A stretch of DNA of 64,000 nucleotides, from positions 1 to 64,000 of the forward strand of contig JAAEAF010006034.1 in assembly GCA_011037195.1 (NCBI GenBank). Direction: 5' to 3'. Source of the stretch: Triatoma infestans. Its lineage: Eukaryota; Arthropoda; Insecta; Hemiptera; Reduviidae. Within the stretch, counting starts at the first letter, position 1. The number at the start of each line of letters is the position of its first letter. Both the position numbers and the translations under genes were made by a program. The notes under the pieces are model-generated. The model was not told the origin of the DNA, did not search any database, and saw nothing but the letters and a program-made list of their open reading frames with translations. Below, one piece after another: positions 35,116-47,569 of the stretch.

Positions 35116-36020
35116 CGAGGCATGTCCAGTAAGTGAGTGTACTGAATTTTTGTAGGTTACAAAAATTTTTATTTGAACAAAAAAATTACCTATTAGTATA
35201 TATGTAAGCTATTTTTCGACATAGTCACCATTCCTCTCAATGCAGGTGGTGAACCGGGGTATTAATTTTTGGATGCCTTCCTCGAAGTAGTTTCCCGCCA
35301 ACCCCTTCGTCCACTTCTCTACCTCCCCTTCACCTCCTCGTCGGTTGAAAACCTTTTTCCACCCATGTGCAGCTTCAGGGAGGTAAAGAGATAGTAATCT
35401 GAAGGTGCTAGAGGTCAGGGGAATGCGCGGAATGGTTCAGGACATCCCATTTAAACGAGGCAAGCAGTGTGTGGTCTGGCATTGTCGTGCAGCAGGCAGA
35501 CTCCCTTTGTCAGCATGCCTCTCCTTTTGTTCTGAATCGCCCTCCGCAATTTTTTTAGGGTCTCACAGTATCTTGCAGAGTTGATGGTGTCCCCTTGAGG
35601 CATATATTCAATTAAAATTATGCCTTGACAGTCCCAAAACACGGATGCCATGATTTTCTTGGCTGAAATTGTGGTTTTGAACTTTTTGGCGGAGGGTGAA
35701 GAGGTGTGACGCCACTGTTGAGACTGCCTTTTGGTTTCAGGTGTGTAGTGTGCAACCCAAGTTTCATCTCCAGTAATGATGGAGCGGAGAAATTTATCTC
35801 CATGGAGTTTGTAGCGTCTCAAAAACTCTTGCCCTTTCACACTTGGCGGGGATTGGATTGACATTTTTCACGAAACGTATTGTCGTGTCGACAGTTCTCA
35901 ACGTACTGACCTCGAACCGGTCTCGTTGCGGAGGGGAGGAATCAAAATCCGCAACATGTCGAAAACAAAATCCCTCCGGCCTTGAGAGCCTCAGTACACT
36001 TACTTATTGGACATGCCTCG
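35116..36020 (-). mobile_element. Mariner-family DNA transposon, 905 bp, with TIRs and TA duplication
   Basis: 30-bp terminal inverted repeats: 35116-35145 and 35991-36020 match in reverse with only two mismatches (CGAGGCATGTCCAGTAAGTG at the left start). TA lies on each side (35114-35115, 36021-36022). Typical mariners are near 1.3 kb, so roughly the first third of the transposase gene is missing. Confidence 0.95.
35213..35864 (-). pseudogene. Mariner transposase remnant
   Basis: DDE/D-type transposase of the mariner group, cut-and-paste mobility. The open part (35864-35451) shows TGDETWVAHYTPE (first catalytic aspartate in GDETW), a KKIMASVFWDCQGIILIEY block and LLHDNARPHTA (second aspartate). 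A stop follows at CLV. After frame changes, remnants of SPDL and APSDYYLF (third aspartate region of DD34D) and KLHMGGKRF appear, ending with a TAG near 35214. The N-terminal helix-turn-helix DNA-binding part is deleted. No ATG with an acceptable context begins the frame. Inactive. Confidence 0.9.
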
Positions 36021-36048
36021 TACCTCTTACTAGGAATAAGAGAAAGTG

Positions 36049-37540
36049 AAAAATGGTGTAATATACTGATGAAAAAGTTAGTGAAATAAGCAATCTTTCA
36101 GAGCAATACGGAAAAATAGAAGAAGGCGAAGTAGAATATCAGAAGAAAAATTGAAAATGATAGAGTTTTCAGTAGTTCTTGGTGGGGGGAATTGAAGAAA
36201 AGTGAAGAAAATTAGAAGTGTGTGGGGTAACCGCTCGTAGGACAGATGAAAGTTCTAACGTTATATATATATATATATACTTTTATATACCACACTGGGC
36301 CACATATTTCATATAAATATATACAGTAGTGAGAGTATGAAACCACTTCATTCTCAGCCGTGCAGTAAGTCCTGCATTTCCTTCCACATTTCACACTTCT
36401 CTCATCAACACTGTTTCACAAAAAACAGACCCCTTGAGTCTGAGCTAACACAATACTGAACTAAACCTCTACATTCATTTCTCTTCAATGAAATATGTGT
36501 ATGTCATCTTCACTTAGGCTTCTTCTCCTCCGACGTACATTCAATGTGACGTACAATACCTGGGACCATCATCATCTTATTCAGGAAGCCACAACAGGCT
36601 TTACTGTTTCTTTCTTTGCTTCCTCACATTGTTATTGAATTAAAAAAACATCTCATCTGACAAAACCCTTTTCAACTCTTATATGCAAGAAGAAGGTGGA
36701 CAGATTGATTTCTTTCTTTCTCCACTAATCGCTTGTACAATCCATAGGTGAATCTTGAATTTTAGTTTTCCCCAACATTCCATTTTAAATCAATTTTTCC
36801 AGGAAAATGTTTTAAATAAAAATGATTGGTTTATATATGTGCAGTAAGCATTCCCAGTTCCAATCAATGGACTGAGAAAAATCTGAATATCTGAGAAGCT
36901 ACTCGAATATTGTAAAATTGTGTTTCCTTTTGATCAAATTTACTTAATCTTGGATATTCCAGCAATTCCTTTGATGGACACTATGAATAAATAGAATAAC
37001 TTGTTGTGACTTGTAGGAGAAGAGAAACTATCCAAATATTAGCACTCTATACAAGATGCCTGAGGGATCTAGATAGAGGCTAGACAATGTACAAATGAAT
37101 GAGAGCAATGAGAGAGGGCGGTACGTATTTTTTGAGATATTTTATTTTAGGAAATTGTCGTATGAAGTGAAGTCATTGTGGAGAGTGAAACTTGTGATGT
37201 ACCTAGTTGGGAACCTCAACTATATCTGTCGGAATAGTTTGGGACTGGAATGTGAAAAGTACGTTTGTAGATTTGGCTGACTCCCAGTTTGTGAGTCCAC
37301 ACAGGAGAATCGTAATACAAATAGCAATATTTTCAGTTCTGTAAGTAATTTAGATCGTCTTCCGAGAAGATATGCAAGAGAAGTTTAGCGCTTTTAGTGT
37401 TCAAGAGAGTTTAGCGTTCACGGATTCCACGTAGAACTATGAAAAGTACAAAGTTGCCCTACTAGGTCTATAACAGATGGAGTATTGCTACTGAAGAAGA
37501 CGGCAGTTCTAAGGACAAAGTGTAAGGACTTTCTGTAGGC
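36049..37540. other. Unassigned AT-rich DNA
   Basis: TA repeat at 36260-36280. A weak minus-strand Rep-B phrase lies at 36785-36840 (AATTTTTCCAGGAAAATG, TTTTAAATAAAAATGATTGG). No gene recognised. Confidence 0.5.
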
Positions 37541-37920
37541 ACTGGAACCGTACACTGTACTCAAATAACACTTTAGAAGGAAGCTTAAGTTTGCAGTTCC
37601 TCCACAATCCCTTAAAAATCAAATTTTCTGCAAAAATGTTTCAAATAACAGTTTCAGATATTTCTGGACTGAAACCTTAGCGTTCGGGTGGAATGATTGT
37701 TCGTAAAGAATATTAAAGTGGCGAGTTTGTTTTTTTGTGTTTTTTTTTGGACGGGAGGATATTTTGTTTGCAAATCACATTTTGCACAAACACATAACAT
37801 TCCAAAAAATATTTGTTTTTATTAGAAGTCAGTAGATTTCAAAACACATACTTCCGGAAAAAACCTCTATTTTGAAAATCTGCCACCTTCGTAATACTTC
37901 CTTTTAGCAATAATACAAAT
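37541..37920 (-). repeat. Rep-B copy, minus orientation
   Basis: ACCGTACACTGTACTCAAAT, CACTTTAGAAGGAAGCTTAA, TTTCTGCAAAAATGTTTCAA, AGATTTCAAAACACATACTT and CTGCCACCTTCGTAATACTT in the family order. The middle is more diverged than in the 34.6 and 47.8 kb copies. Confidence 0.65.
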
Positions 37921-40900
37921 TGTACTATTATTAGGAAACTGAAATAAAATAGGAAAAGTGATTAAATCATCGCACTTCATTTATTACATTACCAAATAAA
38001 TATCAGTTCTCGTAGTTCCCAAAATAAACGAAAAGTTTACAAGTTCCTATAACCAATAAAAATAGGTGATCTACTGTAGTAGGGAGGCTGAGTATGATTG
38101 AGAAAAGAATTTTTTATTGGAATGAGATTTCTTTTTTTGGTCTTTTTTTTTTTTAAAAAAAAAAAGGACAGTAAGAAGTTTTGTAAAAGTCCATTAAAAG
38201 AAAAGAAATGAGTTTCAGTGTTTCCTTTTTGATAGAGGAAATACTACCTAAGGGAATGTACACGCAACCGACAGCCTCACATACACACACACACACACAC
38301 AGACGACATTGAAACAGAATCAGTAGAAAGCGTTTCTCTAATGGCAGTGGAACGAGAACGAAGCGGTTTGTTGACAAATGGCAAAATCAATGTAAAAACT
38401 TCTAAAGTACTTTTCCCGACTTCCTTCCTGTGTGACAAGTTTATTTTTTATTCATTCAAACTAATTTTTAACGATTAATTACCAACGTCTTCAAACTTGA
38501 CCATATAATAATCTACATGGTGTAATCGTAATAACAGTTACGAGATCTACTCAAATTAAAGTTACCAGAACATGTGCAAATTCTACTTTGTCTTAAAATA
38601 ATCGATATAACATTGCATAATAACTTATCATCTCACTATATTCGGAAAGAAAAAAAACTTTGAGGAATCTATAGACACTTGCGCCTATTGTTCAGAAACT
38701 TAATATCGTTAACGTGCCAAATTGGAAATCAAAGTTAAATTGGTATAACATGTGTTGAAGTGTACATACACCTAGTTATAAGTGTAAAACCTCCTCTTTA
38801 TCTGTAGATGTTATCAGTTTGGTAATTTATAATCTGTGTTTTTTTTTTGTATAATTTATAATTATTAAATTTTGCTACTCTTCTAAAACAGTTTTTGCTG
38901 TAATACAATAAAATTTCTGTTGGATGGAAATTGAATGTTTAACAAGATTTTATTAATATATTTCATTTTATTATTAAGTTACTAACAATAATTTTTTTTT
39001 TTTTGCGTATCGACATCTGTGGTCATTAGCGCCTTTAAAAATGCGCTATATTCATTTTTATAGGGAAACGTCGGTTTTTTGAACAAAAGCCGGAAGTTTA
39101 AGTGATCATCTTCTTAGACTTATTTTTAACGTTCTTAGGTCACGTTTGTGATCCTTTTTAAACTTGTGAAAGACTTTTGGAAAACTCATTTATAGCTGAC
39201 CATAGATATTGAAACACTATATCTTTTATAACTGATAAATCTTAATAGTAATTCTTCTCCAACTCGTAGGCTTAACTCCTCCAAAAGGATATCGTGTAAA
39301 GGGGGGTTTAGTTATTTTTAGTGGATTGTCTAGCCATCATGATTTTCACCTCCAACCTTCTTGTAATTATGACAAGCCCCATGTCAAAGTAATGTCTCTA
39401 TATTATTCCTATATTATAATATGATGTTTCTCCGATAGAAACAAGAAGGCGGTATGGACTGATGAAGAGAAAGGCTTCTTTAGACTGAAAGGACTGAATA
39501 CGCTGGGGTTTCAGTCTATTGATGCTGGTGGTTCTGCTCTATTGGTTTTTTACCGTAATAACATCTAAAATAACACTGAAATATATTTTTTGTAGCTTGG
39601 TGAGTTACATTTTGTAAAATTATTAATTGAAAGATATTAAAGATTTTATGGAATGACTGTGTCACATTATATATTACTTATTTGCAAATGCGAACAAACA
39701 TACAAATTCTCTTTCCCCCATCCCCCCATCCGCAAAAACCTATGAAAAGAAAATATTTTCCATATATGAAATAAACAGAATTTATAATTAAATACCAAGG
39801 TGGGTACATTAAAATTCATATTTCCCTTAGATTTAAATATTAGTTAACAATTTGCATATTTATGAATTAATTAAAATTGTTATTAAGGTTGAATAAACAT
39901 AAGAGTATAAAATTATAATTTTCTATATATGAATGTATGTAACAAAAACTGGAGGAAAATTGAGATGCAAGCTTTGTCAGTTTTCTTTTCATTTTTATAA
40001 TTGAAATTATTCCATTAGTGTTGAGTAGTGTAAAAAAATAATAATAATAATAATTTTTAACTGAAATACAAGTCTTTTTTAGTGGTCTAATTGATCTGTT
40101 TGGGCTACTGACATCGCTTCTGTATATACAGTTCACATAATTTCTGTATGTGAACAGTTCAATTAAAAAATGAAATACTCATTCAGTTCAAAGAAATAAT
40201 AGTATTGTAATGACATAGCAATGTCAAAGCCTTCATAAAATATAACAAAAGGAAAGAATAATTTATAACGTGGCCCCACAGCCGGCCGCTGCCTTTTCAA
40301 TACAAAGATAGCAAAGAAAAGCACCGATAAAGCCCTGTCTATTGAACAGAAGCCACCTGGTCTTTGAAAGTCGCCGATGGGCGACCAAATCTGGCCACTG
40401 ACCTGAATCACTGGACCGACCTAACCAAGGTCGCACAAGGTCGCACTCTACTAGAGATGTCTTAGTGTGAGAACTTACTTACACACTTGACAGTGTGTGA
40501 GTAAGACTAATATAAACTTCGCTCCACTGGAAGAGGGGATCATTATATCATCATCATTATATCATTCATCATTATACGAGTAGCCACATCATTATATCAG
40601 TATCATTTTACAGCAGCAGTTATACTTGAGTTCCGAGCGCGTCCCTATACAAGGTTTTACTTATAATTATTTCCATAGTTGTGCATATTAGTTTATTTAT
40701 TTTAATCATTTTAAATTATTTGTTGTTTATCTCCTATTTATTTCTAATTAATTCATGTTAATAGTTACCATTTCTCACATTCAAATTATTGTAAAAATAT
40801 AGTCTATTTTTATAAATTCAGTGTTATTAATTCAAGCAATAACTCTCTAAACATCTCTAAACTAACTTCCGCCTAATAAATCCCTCTTCAATATATCCCA

Positions 40901-41139
40901 CTTACCTCAGGAATCACGACAATTGATTCCACTACAGTATGTATTCTGGATAGTCAGGTGAAGAAGTAGACATATACAATTTACAGTTAAATCTCCAGGA
41001 CAAATATAACTGAATTCAATAGGAAATTCCTTATAAATAATTTTAAAACATCCATATGACTTTCTTCTACGGCGATTCTCTCAGATCTGATTGTTCGAAT
41101 TCTTAATATTCAGAGTATTTACTAAATGTTTAGTTACAT
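37921..41139. other. Unassigned AT-rich DNA, about 3.2 kb
   Basis: AC microsatellite at 38278-38300, AAT repeat at 40040-40062, ATCATTAT-type repeats at 40540-40610, and a CCAACC/GGTCGCAC-rich patch at 40370-40450. No gene recognised. Confidence 0.5.
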
Positions 41140-41335
41140 AGTTGTGGTGGTTGGTTCTGCAGAGCTGGAAAGCGTCAGAGACATTTTCCGTGTTTGACAG
41201 ACTTCCACAGAGCAAATCTGTGTTATCACACTGTCTGACAAACGCATCCTGATAATGGGCGAACGCCCGAAATCGGTCGATCACCACAAAATGAAGCAGG
41301 CTATCACGGAAAATCTCTCTGATGTTTAGTTACTT
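41140..41335 (+). repeat. Rep-C copy with inverted head
   Basis: Its first 40 bases (TCTGCAGAGCTGGAAAGCGT and on to CATTTTCCGTG) are the reverse complement of the family's right end, and the main body follows in forward orientation. This repeats, in compact form, the palindromic arrangement at 2668-3000. Confidence 0.75.
41245..41282 (+). ncRNA. Hammerhead-like motif in Rep-C (mutated)
   Basis: CATC, CTGATAA (a G-to-A change in the invariant CTGATGA box), T, perfect stem II GGGCG/CGCCC, GAAA, TCGG, TC, GATC. The box change predicts loss of activity, although stem II is perfect. Confidence 0.4.
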
Positions 41336-43605
41336 TAATTCCCACAGGTGATGAAAACTTACATTGTACAGAGCAAGAAAGAAAAACCTAATGTCTCAGC
41401 TCTTCTAGGAAACTCTAAATGAAATTTTTCTTTAATTTTTTTACTGTAAAAACAACACTAAGCTTAAGAAAAATTTTTCGCGCCTTTTTCCAACAAAAAA
41501 AAAGCAAATAAAAATACTATAAACCACTTATTCCCTAGATTGCCTAATTGGAATTTGTAATTGTGTATGAGTGTCTATGTATCAAACTACTCTGGAAGCA
41601 CTATGTGGTAGGTGTCAAGATCAACAAGTGTTGTGCGGCTAGGATAACCGCAGGGATGTCAAGATCGCTGAAGGAATGGCCAGTCCACTTCCTTCCTCCC
41701 TACCGGTGATATTCAGGTCATGATCTCCAAACATATTTTTCTTCCTGGTGATAATTCAGTTTCAAAAATTTGACATTCTGGCGACATTTTTCTCTACAGT
41801 AGTAGTCGTAGAGAGAGAGAGAGAGAAAGGGAAAACACTCAATTTAAATAAAAATTAAAGTTTTCATATTAATTAAATACTGGACCCACTTACTAATAAT
41901 TGTTTACGAGCTTGGAAACATAGGTGATTGTAATGGATTGCCAGTGTCTGTCTTGCCTGCAGCTAAATCATAAGATATGTATCTAAGATAATCACTCAAT
42001 ACGTCACATGAGGCGAAACATATCTCCCTTCCACAAGGTTTCAATTTCTAACCCTAGAAGAGATCGAGATCCACCTACCTAACACCCTAGGAAAACAGGA
42101 GGAGTAATGGGAGGGGGCAGTTATGAATTATATATAAACGCTAGCTACACTCAACCATTATTAAGTTGTGATTTCAGTATTGCGCATACAATCCTCAAGT
42201 AAAATCATCACCAACGCTCTACCAGCTCAGTCTGTAATTGTCAGACGCTACCACAATCTTTCTACGTCAATAGTACAAAGTTCCTGCAGTATTCTGTTCA
42301 CTCAAACAATATATTCAGTGTTCAGTCAGTTTACATTTTCTGCTCCCCACTTTTCTCTGTCCATCCCCACTCACTACACAATTATTGTTAATTTTTATTT
42401 CTACTTTTAAAACAATTATTTATTTTGTTTATGGTTACATTGGTAACACTATTTAAACATTGGCAAATCCTTTATTATATTTCTGTTTCGTTTTGTTTCC
42501 ATTCTAGAGCAATTCCATTGTTTTATAATTACTTAAATATTCTTTTGTTTTCTGTCTCTCGCTCACTCCTTTCTTTTCTACATCAGTTATTTCTTTTGTT
42601 TTAAAATTATTTCAGTTTGTTGAATAATCTTTTATATATATATTGTAATGTTATGTATATTCGAGGGGGGTATAAAAAAGAAATTCAGAATAGTAATATT
42701 TATAATTTTTAATTTAACTCTTCTCTAAAGGGATCTCGTGAGGTCTGTGTTCATCTGGATTGAGTAAAGGATAAAAAATACTTAGAAAATAACCATATAA
42801 AAAGAAATACATATAATTAAACAATTTAGACTATAAATAAAATCTTATTACTTAAATAATAGTAAAATAATACTTAAGCAGTAACTATATTACTTTGTAC
42901 AACTTACAATATTTAAGGGTTTTTAAGCTGAAGGTTGGGCCTTAACTCTCATATAGCAAACACTACGACACTCTTTTATAAATTCCCACTGAGCATGATT
43001 TCCTTCACCACAACAATTCTGATCCTCTCCTAATTGAGGTTCTCTATATATATATGATCCCTCCTCCATTAAAGGGAGAAAGAAAGGGAAATTCCCTTTT
43101 CTTGTAGTACAGGTATTTTACCTTTCTAACTGTTCCTATTGTTTCTCCCAACCTTCGTAAAAACCCAGTCTTGGACTTACACTAAGTAAACAACCAATAT
43201 TACATAGATATTATCTAATATATTTCTCCTAATTCTAAAATAATTTATATTTCTTCCCAAAGGTCTACATATTACAATATATACTTTGTAAAATAATTCA
43301 TTTGTTTAATTTTGTATTTTATAAGATGGCCCCAAACTCTAAAGCAATCACTAACTATGAAAATTAAATAACGTTTAAAGACAAAATTTTTATAATATTA
43401 TTTAAATAAAAGCCATGTATTATTTAATTAATTATTATTCAGGCCTACATCCTAAGTACATAATAAAATACCAAAATACGGCTATTACGATTTGTCAAGT
43501 AATTAAAGTAATGAATAGATTTTATTCGAAAACCGGCTTCAAACAAATTTTGTTTATCCCCCCCCCCCATTGGATTTTAGGAAATTCTGAGCAATCTAAA
43601 AGTAC
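41336..43605. other. Unassigned AT-rich DNA
   Basis: GA repeat at 41810-41826. A TATATAAA box at about 42130 is followed by pyrimidine-rich sequence, but no gene is evident downstream. C run at 43559-43568. Confidence 0.45.
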
Positions 43606-44340
43606 GTATCCACCAAAAGGAACAATGAGGAACTTTTTGTTGCCATTTATTGCCACTGTTTCACAATAATGGAACTTGAGGCAACACAAGGAAACTTTCT
43701 GTCTCCAACTAAAGTAACTAATTTTAGCAACATTTACGTTTTGTTTCTAGTTTATTTGTTTCTGGAAACACAGTGGCTCCACCAAAGCAACATCAATATA
43801 AATGTAGTCATTTTTTTATATGAACGATATCGTTTTCTCTCTCTGAAAAACTGGACTGTCATGTTTTTAATCTTTTTCTTCACTTCTCCTTCTTCCGCGC
43901 CAGTTAATCTACACAGCACAGACCATGCATCATGCTTCGCATTTCTGCACTTGTATTTTATATCTCTGGGATTCCTCAAGCATTCCAAGGTTCTGTATGT
44001 TTAGTAATTCAATTACTTTGTCGTTAGTCCACTTGTTAATCGGTGGCGGCATAATTATTTAATTTTAAAAAGACACAATAAATGCATAAGCAGTTGTCTC
44101 CACGTGCACTACCACTAAACCGAAACAAACAGCAACCATTGCCGCAACAAAAATTTCCGATTGTTGCAGAGTGTTTCCACTGTCGCCTTTGATGTTTACC
44201 GCTTCGAACGGAAACTAAGCACAAAGCAACTTTTCATTTTGTTTACTGCAACAACAAACAACTTATTGGAACTTAGTGGAACATTTTACGAAACATGCAA
44301 CAGAAACATAAATGTTCCTCATTGTTCCTTTGGTGGATAC
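43606..44340. mobile_element. TIR DNA element, 735 bp, with MADF-like fragment
   Basis: GTATCCACCAAAAGGAACAA at 43606 is matched in reverse at 44340 (GGTGGATAC end), and the pairing continues through CAATGAGGAAC. Subterminal sequence (TTTTGTTGCC / GCAACAGAAAC types) is partly inverted too. The ends and the MADF-like content suggest a PIF/Harbinger relative, but no clear 3-bp target duplication or transposase is seen. Confidence 0.65.
43752..44045 (-). pseudogene. MADF/Myb-SANT-like domain fragment
   Basis: On the minus strand: KWTNDKVIELL, a frame change, then NPRDIKYKCRNAKHDAW, SVLCRLTGAEEGEVKKKIK and NMTVQFFRERKRYRSY. This is the layout of a MADF domain: a first helix with W and L, a Y-K...R..A..W core, V-KKKI, and a basic final helix. 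Such domains bind DNA and accompany transposase in many insect PIF/Harbinger elements. The fragment is 80-95 codons with one frame change and no evident start. Assignment is by pattern only. Confidence 0.55.
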
Positions 44341-44959
44341 TTAACTTAAGGCGTTTAACATTAAACTGCCATTATTAAATTGTGTTGGGAAGTGGAGGCT
44401 TTGATTCGGTGCTATAAAGATTTATGTGAAATGATGATTCAGTGAATAATTAATAATGTGAAGAAAATTAGTCAATTCAAACTATTAACAGTCAGTAAGA
44501 GAGCAAGTTGTGTGTTGGCAGTATTACTCGTCACATTTTCTTATCTTGTTTTCTGACTAATTTATTGAGTAATCGATTGTTTTATTCGATATTCTAAAAT
44601 ATCTTTTTCAAAGCTTATTTACTCTTCAGGTAAGCATGAAAATAAGGTGATATATAGGAGAAAGGATAAAAAAAGAAGAGAGTCTCTACTGTAGGTTATA
44701 GCCTATTCTATTTAGATTGGCTTTAGATAAGACCAGATTGGCCACTTTGCTATATACAGCTGACAGTCTGCCAGAGTTTATAACTTTTTTGATGCTAAAG
44801 AAGTACGTAAGGGATTTTATTATTATTTTTTTTTTATGTTAACGTTTTATGAGTTTGTTTAGATCATGCAAATCTTTCGCATGAGTTGCTCTCAGAAAAA
44901 TTATTTTTGTTATTAGAAATAGTGTTATATCAACATTGTTTCATGATAGGTAGTTACCA
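44341..44959. other. Unassigned AT-rich DNA
   Basis: Nothing recognised. Confidence 0.5.
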
Positions 44960-45092
44960 TCAGGGATATTTTCCGTGATAGCCTGCCTCTTTTTTTGTGG
45001 TCCTAGACCAGTTTCTTGCATTCGCCCATCAACAGGATGTTTTGGTAAAACAGTGCGATAACACAGACTTGTACAGAGCAAATTCAATTGAT
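44960..45092 (-). repeat. Rep-C copy, minus strand
   Basis: On the minus strand: AATTTGCTCTGTACAAGTCT, GTGTTATCGCACTGTTTTAC, the hammerhead-like core, AGGCAGGCTATCACGGAAAA and TATCCCTGATG. Confidence 0.75.
45001..45038 (-). ncRNA. Hammerhead-like motif in Rep-C (degraded)
   Basis: Minus strand: CATC, CTGTTGA, T, a broken stem II (GGGCG against TGCAA), GAAA, CTGG, TC. Stem II no longer pairs, so it is predicted inactive. Confidence 0.3.
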
Positions 45093-45183
45093 ACACACTC
45101 TTTTCTTGTGCTTCGTGAAATAAAATAAAAATAAATCTTGTTTTGTAGAATTATTTGAGTAGTCTGAATTGATTGTTAAGATT

Positions 45184-45545
45184 TTAGTCTTGTGTATGGG
45201 GGGGGGGATTCCATAAGCCTTTTGTCAATGTAAAGCTTAAGAAAGTGGGCATTATCATCATCAGAAAGAGGAATTGGGTTTTATAGCATATCGGAAGCTT
45301 GGTGAATATGACATGCTGACCTTTGTTCTCATTTAATTTGATTCTCCAAGTTTTGAACCAATTGTTCAAGAGATGATACATGGTTTTGCAGATATCTGTG
45401 GGATAATATCACTGGGTCAATGTGGATAGAGAGGATATTTTCTGTGAAGTAGTGACTAACTGTTTCGTATTTGTTGGGAGATCTTTAATGTATGTTGTGC
45501 ATATTATCGGTCTTTGTATGTCGCCTTGCTGAACATACCTCGTTC
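45184..45545 (-). pseudogene. Jockey-like LINE reverse transcriptase relic
   Basis: Degenerate minus-strand sequence: remains of the Q-G-D/S motif B region and YIKDLPTNT near 45500, then LNNWFKTWRIKLNENKGQHV (thumb, as in Jockey elements), then IPLSDDDNAHFL and a DKRL phrase. The FADD box is lost. Several frame changes and stops. It is shorter and older than the 31-kb Jockey copy and has no visible target duplication. Confidence 0.7.
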
Positions 45546-46669
45546 TGACAGCTGGAGTGGAACAACTCAAATTCCAAAATTTGAGACGATCGCAACCCTC
45601 CCCTTATATGACAGGAACAAGAAGTAAAAATAATGTTTCCAGTTCAATGAATAGTACAATAATGGAAATGTTGAGAAACAGAACGCAACTTGTAAACATA
45701 GCTATAACACGACCATATATGTTTTATATGTAGCAATATTATGTATTATATAGAATGTCTGTTAGTGGCATTAAACCACTGTATATACAATAAACTGGCA
45801 TACTAACAAAACACTATTTGGTGGTAAGCCGTACTCTAAGAACTTATCTTTAGTTTGGATTAACTCCTTTAGTTCAAACCACAAATGTATATATATATAC
45901 ACGTATAATAATATTTGTATAATTAAAGTTTTGTTGTATAGTTAAACCCTATTGATAATGTTAAGATTATATTCATAACCGGAACAGCTGATTTCAAATA
46001 TCTTTTGTTTATATTCTAAATGATTTTAAAAAAAACAGCTGATATGAGTTTTTGATGTAATGAGGTAGGGATCTCATGATTGTAAACAATTTTTTTGTAT
46101 TGTTTAAAAAAATTGGTTATAAAAAAATCGATTTACTAAGTTTAGAGACACCCATTCATGTAACATCTAGTCAGAAATATATGTTGTTAGACGAGATTAG
46201 TCAAATTATAACTATGTAAATTGGAGTAAGAGAAAGTGTGTGAGTGTTTCACAGCAGAGTTTTCATTTTTAATTTCATTAAATAGATCACTTTAAAATAT
46301 TTTTAATAATTTTATTAATGAAGTGATAATTGCAGTTTAGGGAAAACAAAAAAGTAAATAAAGGAAAATTTATTCCATTAATTGTTTGTAATTAAATACA
46401 CTGTGTTTATAATTCAATTTATTTCAGTCAGTAATTACAAGTAGTTGGTTTGTATCCTCTCGTTTTATTACTTTCTTTGATTAACAATGTTCCTTCAAAC
46501 TGGGGATTTTTTTACTAAATGTTTTTTGTGGGGTTTTTGAGGAATCTATGAGGTTAGATTTGAAATATTTGTGAGGACTGGTTTAAAAGACGCCAACTTC
46601 TGATCAAAAATGTATCTATCATGGATGCTGGCCCATATCTGTTTGATCAATTTTTACTTTCAATTGCCT
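45546..46669. other. Unassigned DNA with Rep-B edge and Rep-D copy
   Basis: A Rep-B edge in minus orientation at 45570-45635 (AAATTTGAGACGATCGCAAC). A clear Rep-D copy at 46200-46262 (AAATTGGAGTAAGAGAAAGT, GTGTGAGTGTTTCACAGCAG). No gene recognised. Confidence 0.5.
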
Positions 46670-47300
46670 GGTAAGCAATTGTGTTAAAATTTTGAAATTA
46701 AGTTCACCGGAAATACATTTTTTGAGGTCCTCTGAGTTCGAAAAAAGTGTTTTAGCGAACAGTCTGTGTTTATACAAAATATTTCAAAAAAGAGCAATTT
46801 AGCTGTTAACTCAAACTTGGTATTCCGTTCAGGTACTACCGCGGCATATGACAAGGTTTTAAGCAAAATCCATCACACCATCAATCGGAAAAGCTTTTTT
46901 TTTCCAATTTTCCGCTATTTTCTCAAAAACTGTACCAACGATTTTCTTTAAACTTCGTAATATCTGTACAAATGAATCTCTATCACTTTTATTTGAAATA
47001 TTTTTCCCGGGGAAATTGATTTTTTTTTTTTTTGGAGGGGTTCGGGTTTGTGGGAGGGACAATTAAGTTAAGCTTTTGTTTAAAGTACCAGTTCACTATA
47101 ATATAAGTATGGTTCAGTCACCTGCATAATATTAATATACATTAGAAGCATTACTAGATTTTCACATTTGAAGAAAATCCGTTAACCGGAAGTGGCACTT
47201 TACAGAATAGGGTTTCTGAGTTTGTTTGTTTTTTTTTTTGCAATTTTCTCCTTTAAACTTGGTATGCCAACTGCACAGATATAAACATGCAGTGGAAAAA
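46670..47300 (+). repeat. Rep-B copy, forward, with partial second unit
   Basis: GAAATTAAGTTCACCGGAAA, GAGGTCCTCTGAGTTCGAAA, CTCAAACTTGGTATTCCGTT, CGATTTTCTTTAAACTTCGT and ATCACTTTTATTTGAAATAT up to about 47060. A second, shorter unit follows with GTTAACCGGAAGTGGCACTT (about 47180). Non-coding. Confidence 0.75.
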
Positions 47301-47569
47301 CGTTTAACAGGAAACTGAGGGGACCGAAATAATTTTTTTCATGTTAAAAGACAACGGTTTGTTTTCGTCCCGATTTCACTGCCATTGTACACGTAAAAAA
47401 AAAAAGTTTATGTATTAAAATTACAAAAAAAACACAAAATTCATCGAATTTGAAAACTAACTGAAAAGTTTTGATAATGGCGGTACCTTTACCTTCTCAA
47501 AGACAAGTGAAAACCTAGCAACAGTGGCAGCCATTGTTTATTTTGTTCCGTCAAACGAAATAAAAAAAA

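Larger units (their letters stand above)
34630..36048 (-). repeat. Rep-B copy split by a mariner
   Basis: One of the two fullest copies. Left piece 34630-35115: GGCACTTTAGAGGAGAGCTT, GAATTTTCCCAAACAAATGT, AGGAAAATCGTTGTAGCCTT, TAAAGTGGTAATTTCGATTG, GTCGGATCCCATTGTGATAT, CAATTTTTCGTTTTTGAGCT, CTCAGGGGACCTCAAAACGG, ATATTTCCGGTGTAAACTCG and GATCCGATTACAATAC. The right piece after the mariner (36021-36048) supplies the missing edge CTCTTACTAGGAATAAGAG. Without the mariner the unit is about 500 bp. Confidence 0.85.

Noticed and set aside
42120..42410. TATATAAA box followed by an 80-codon frame
   Set aside because: The frame starts at GTG with no ATG and has no family resemblance. TATA-like strings are common in such AT-rich DNA.
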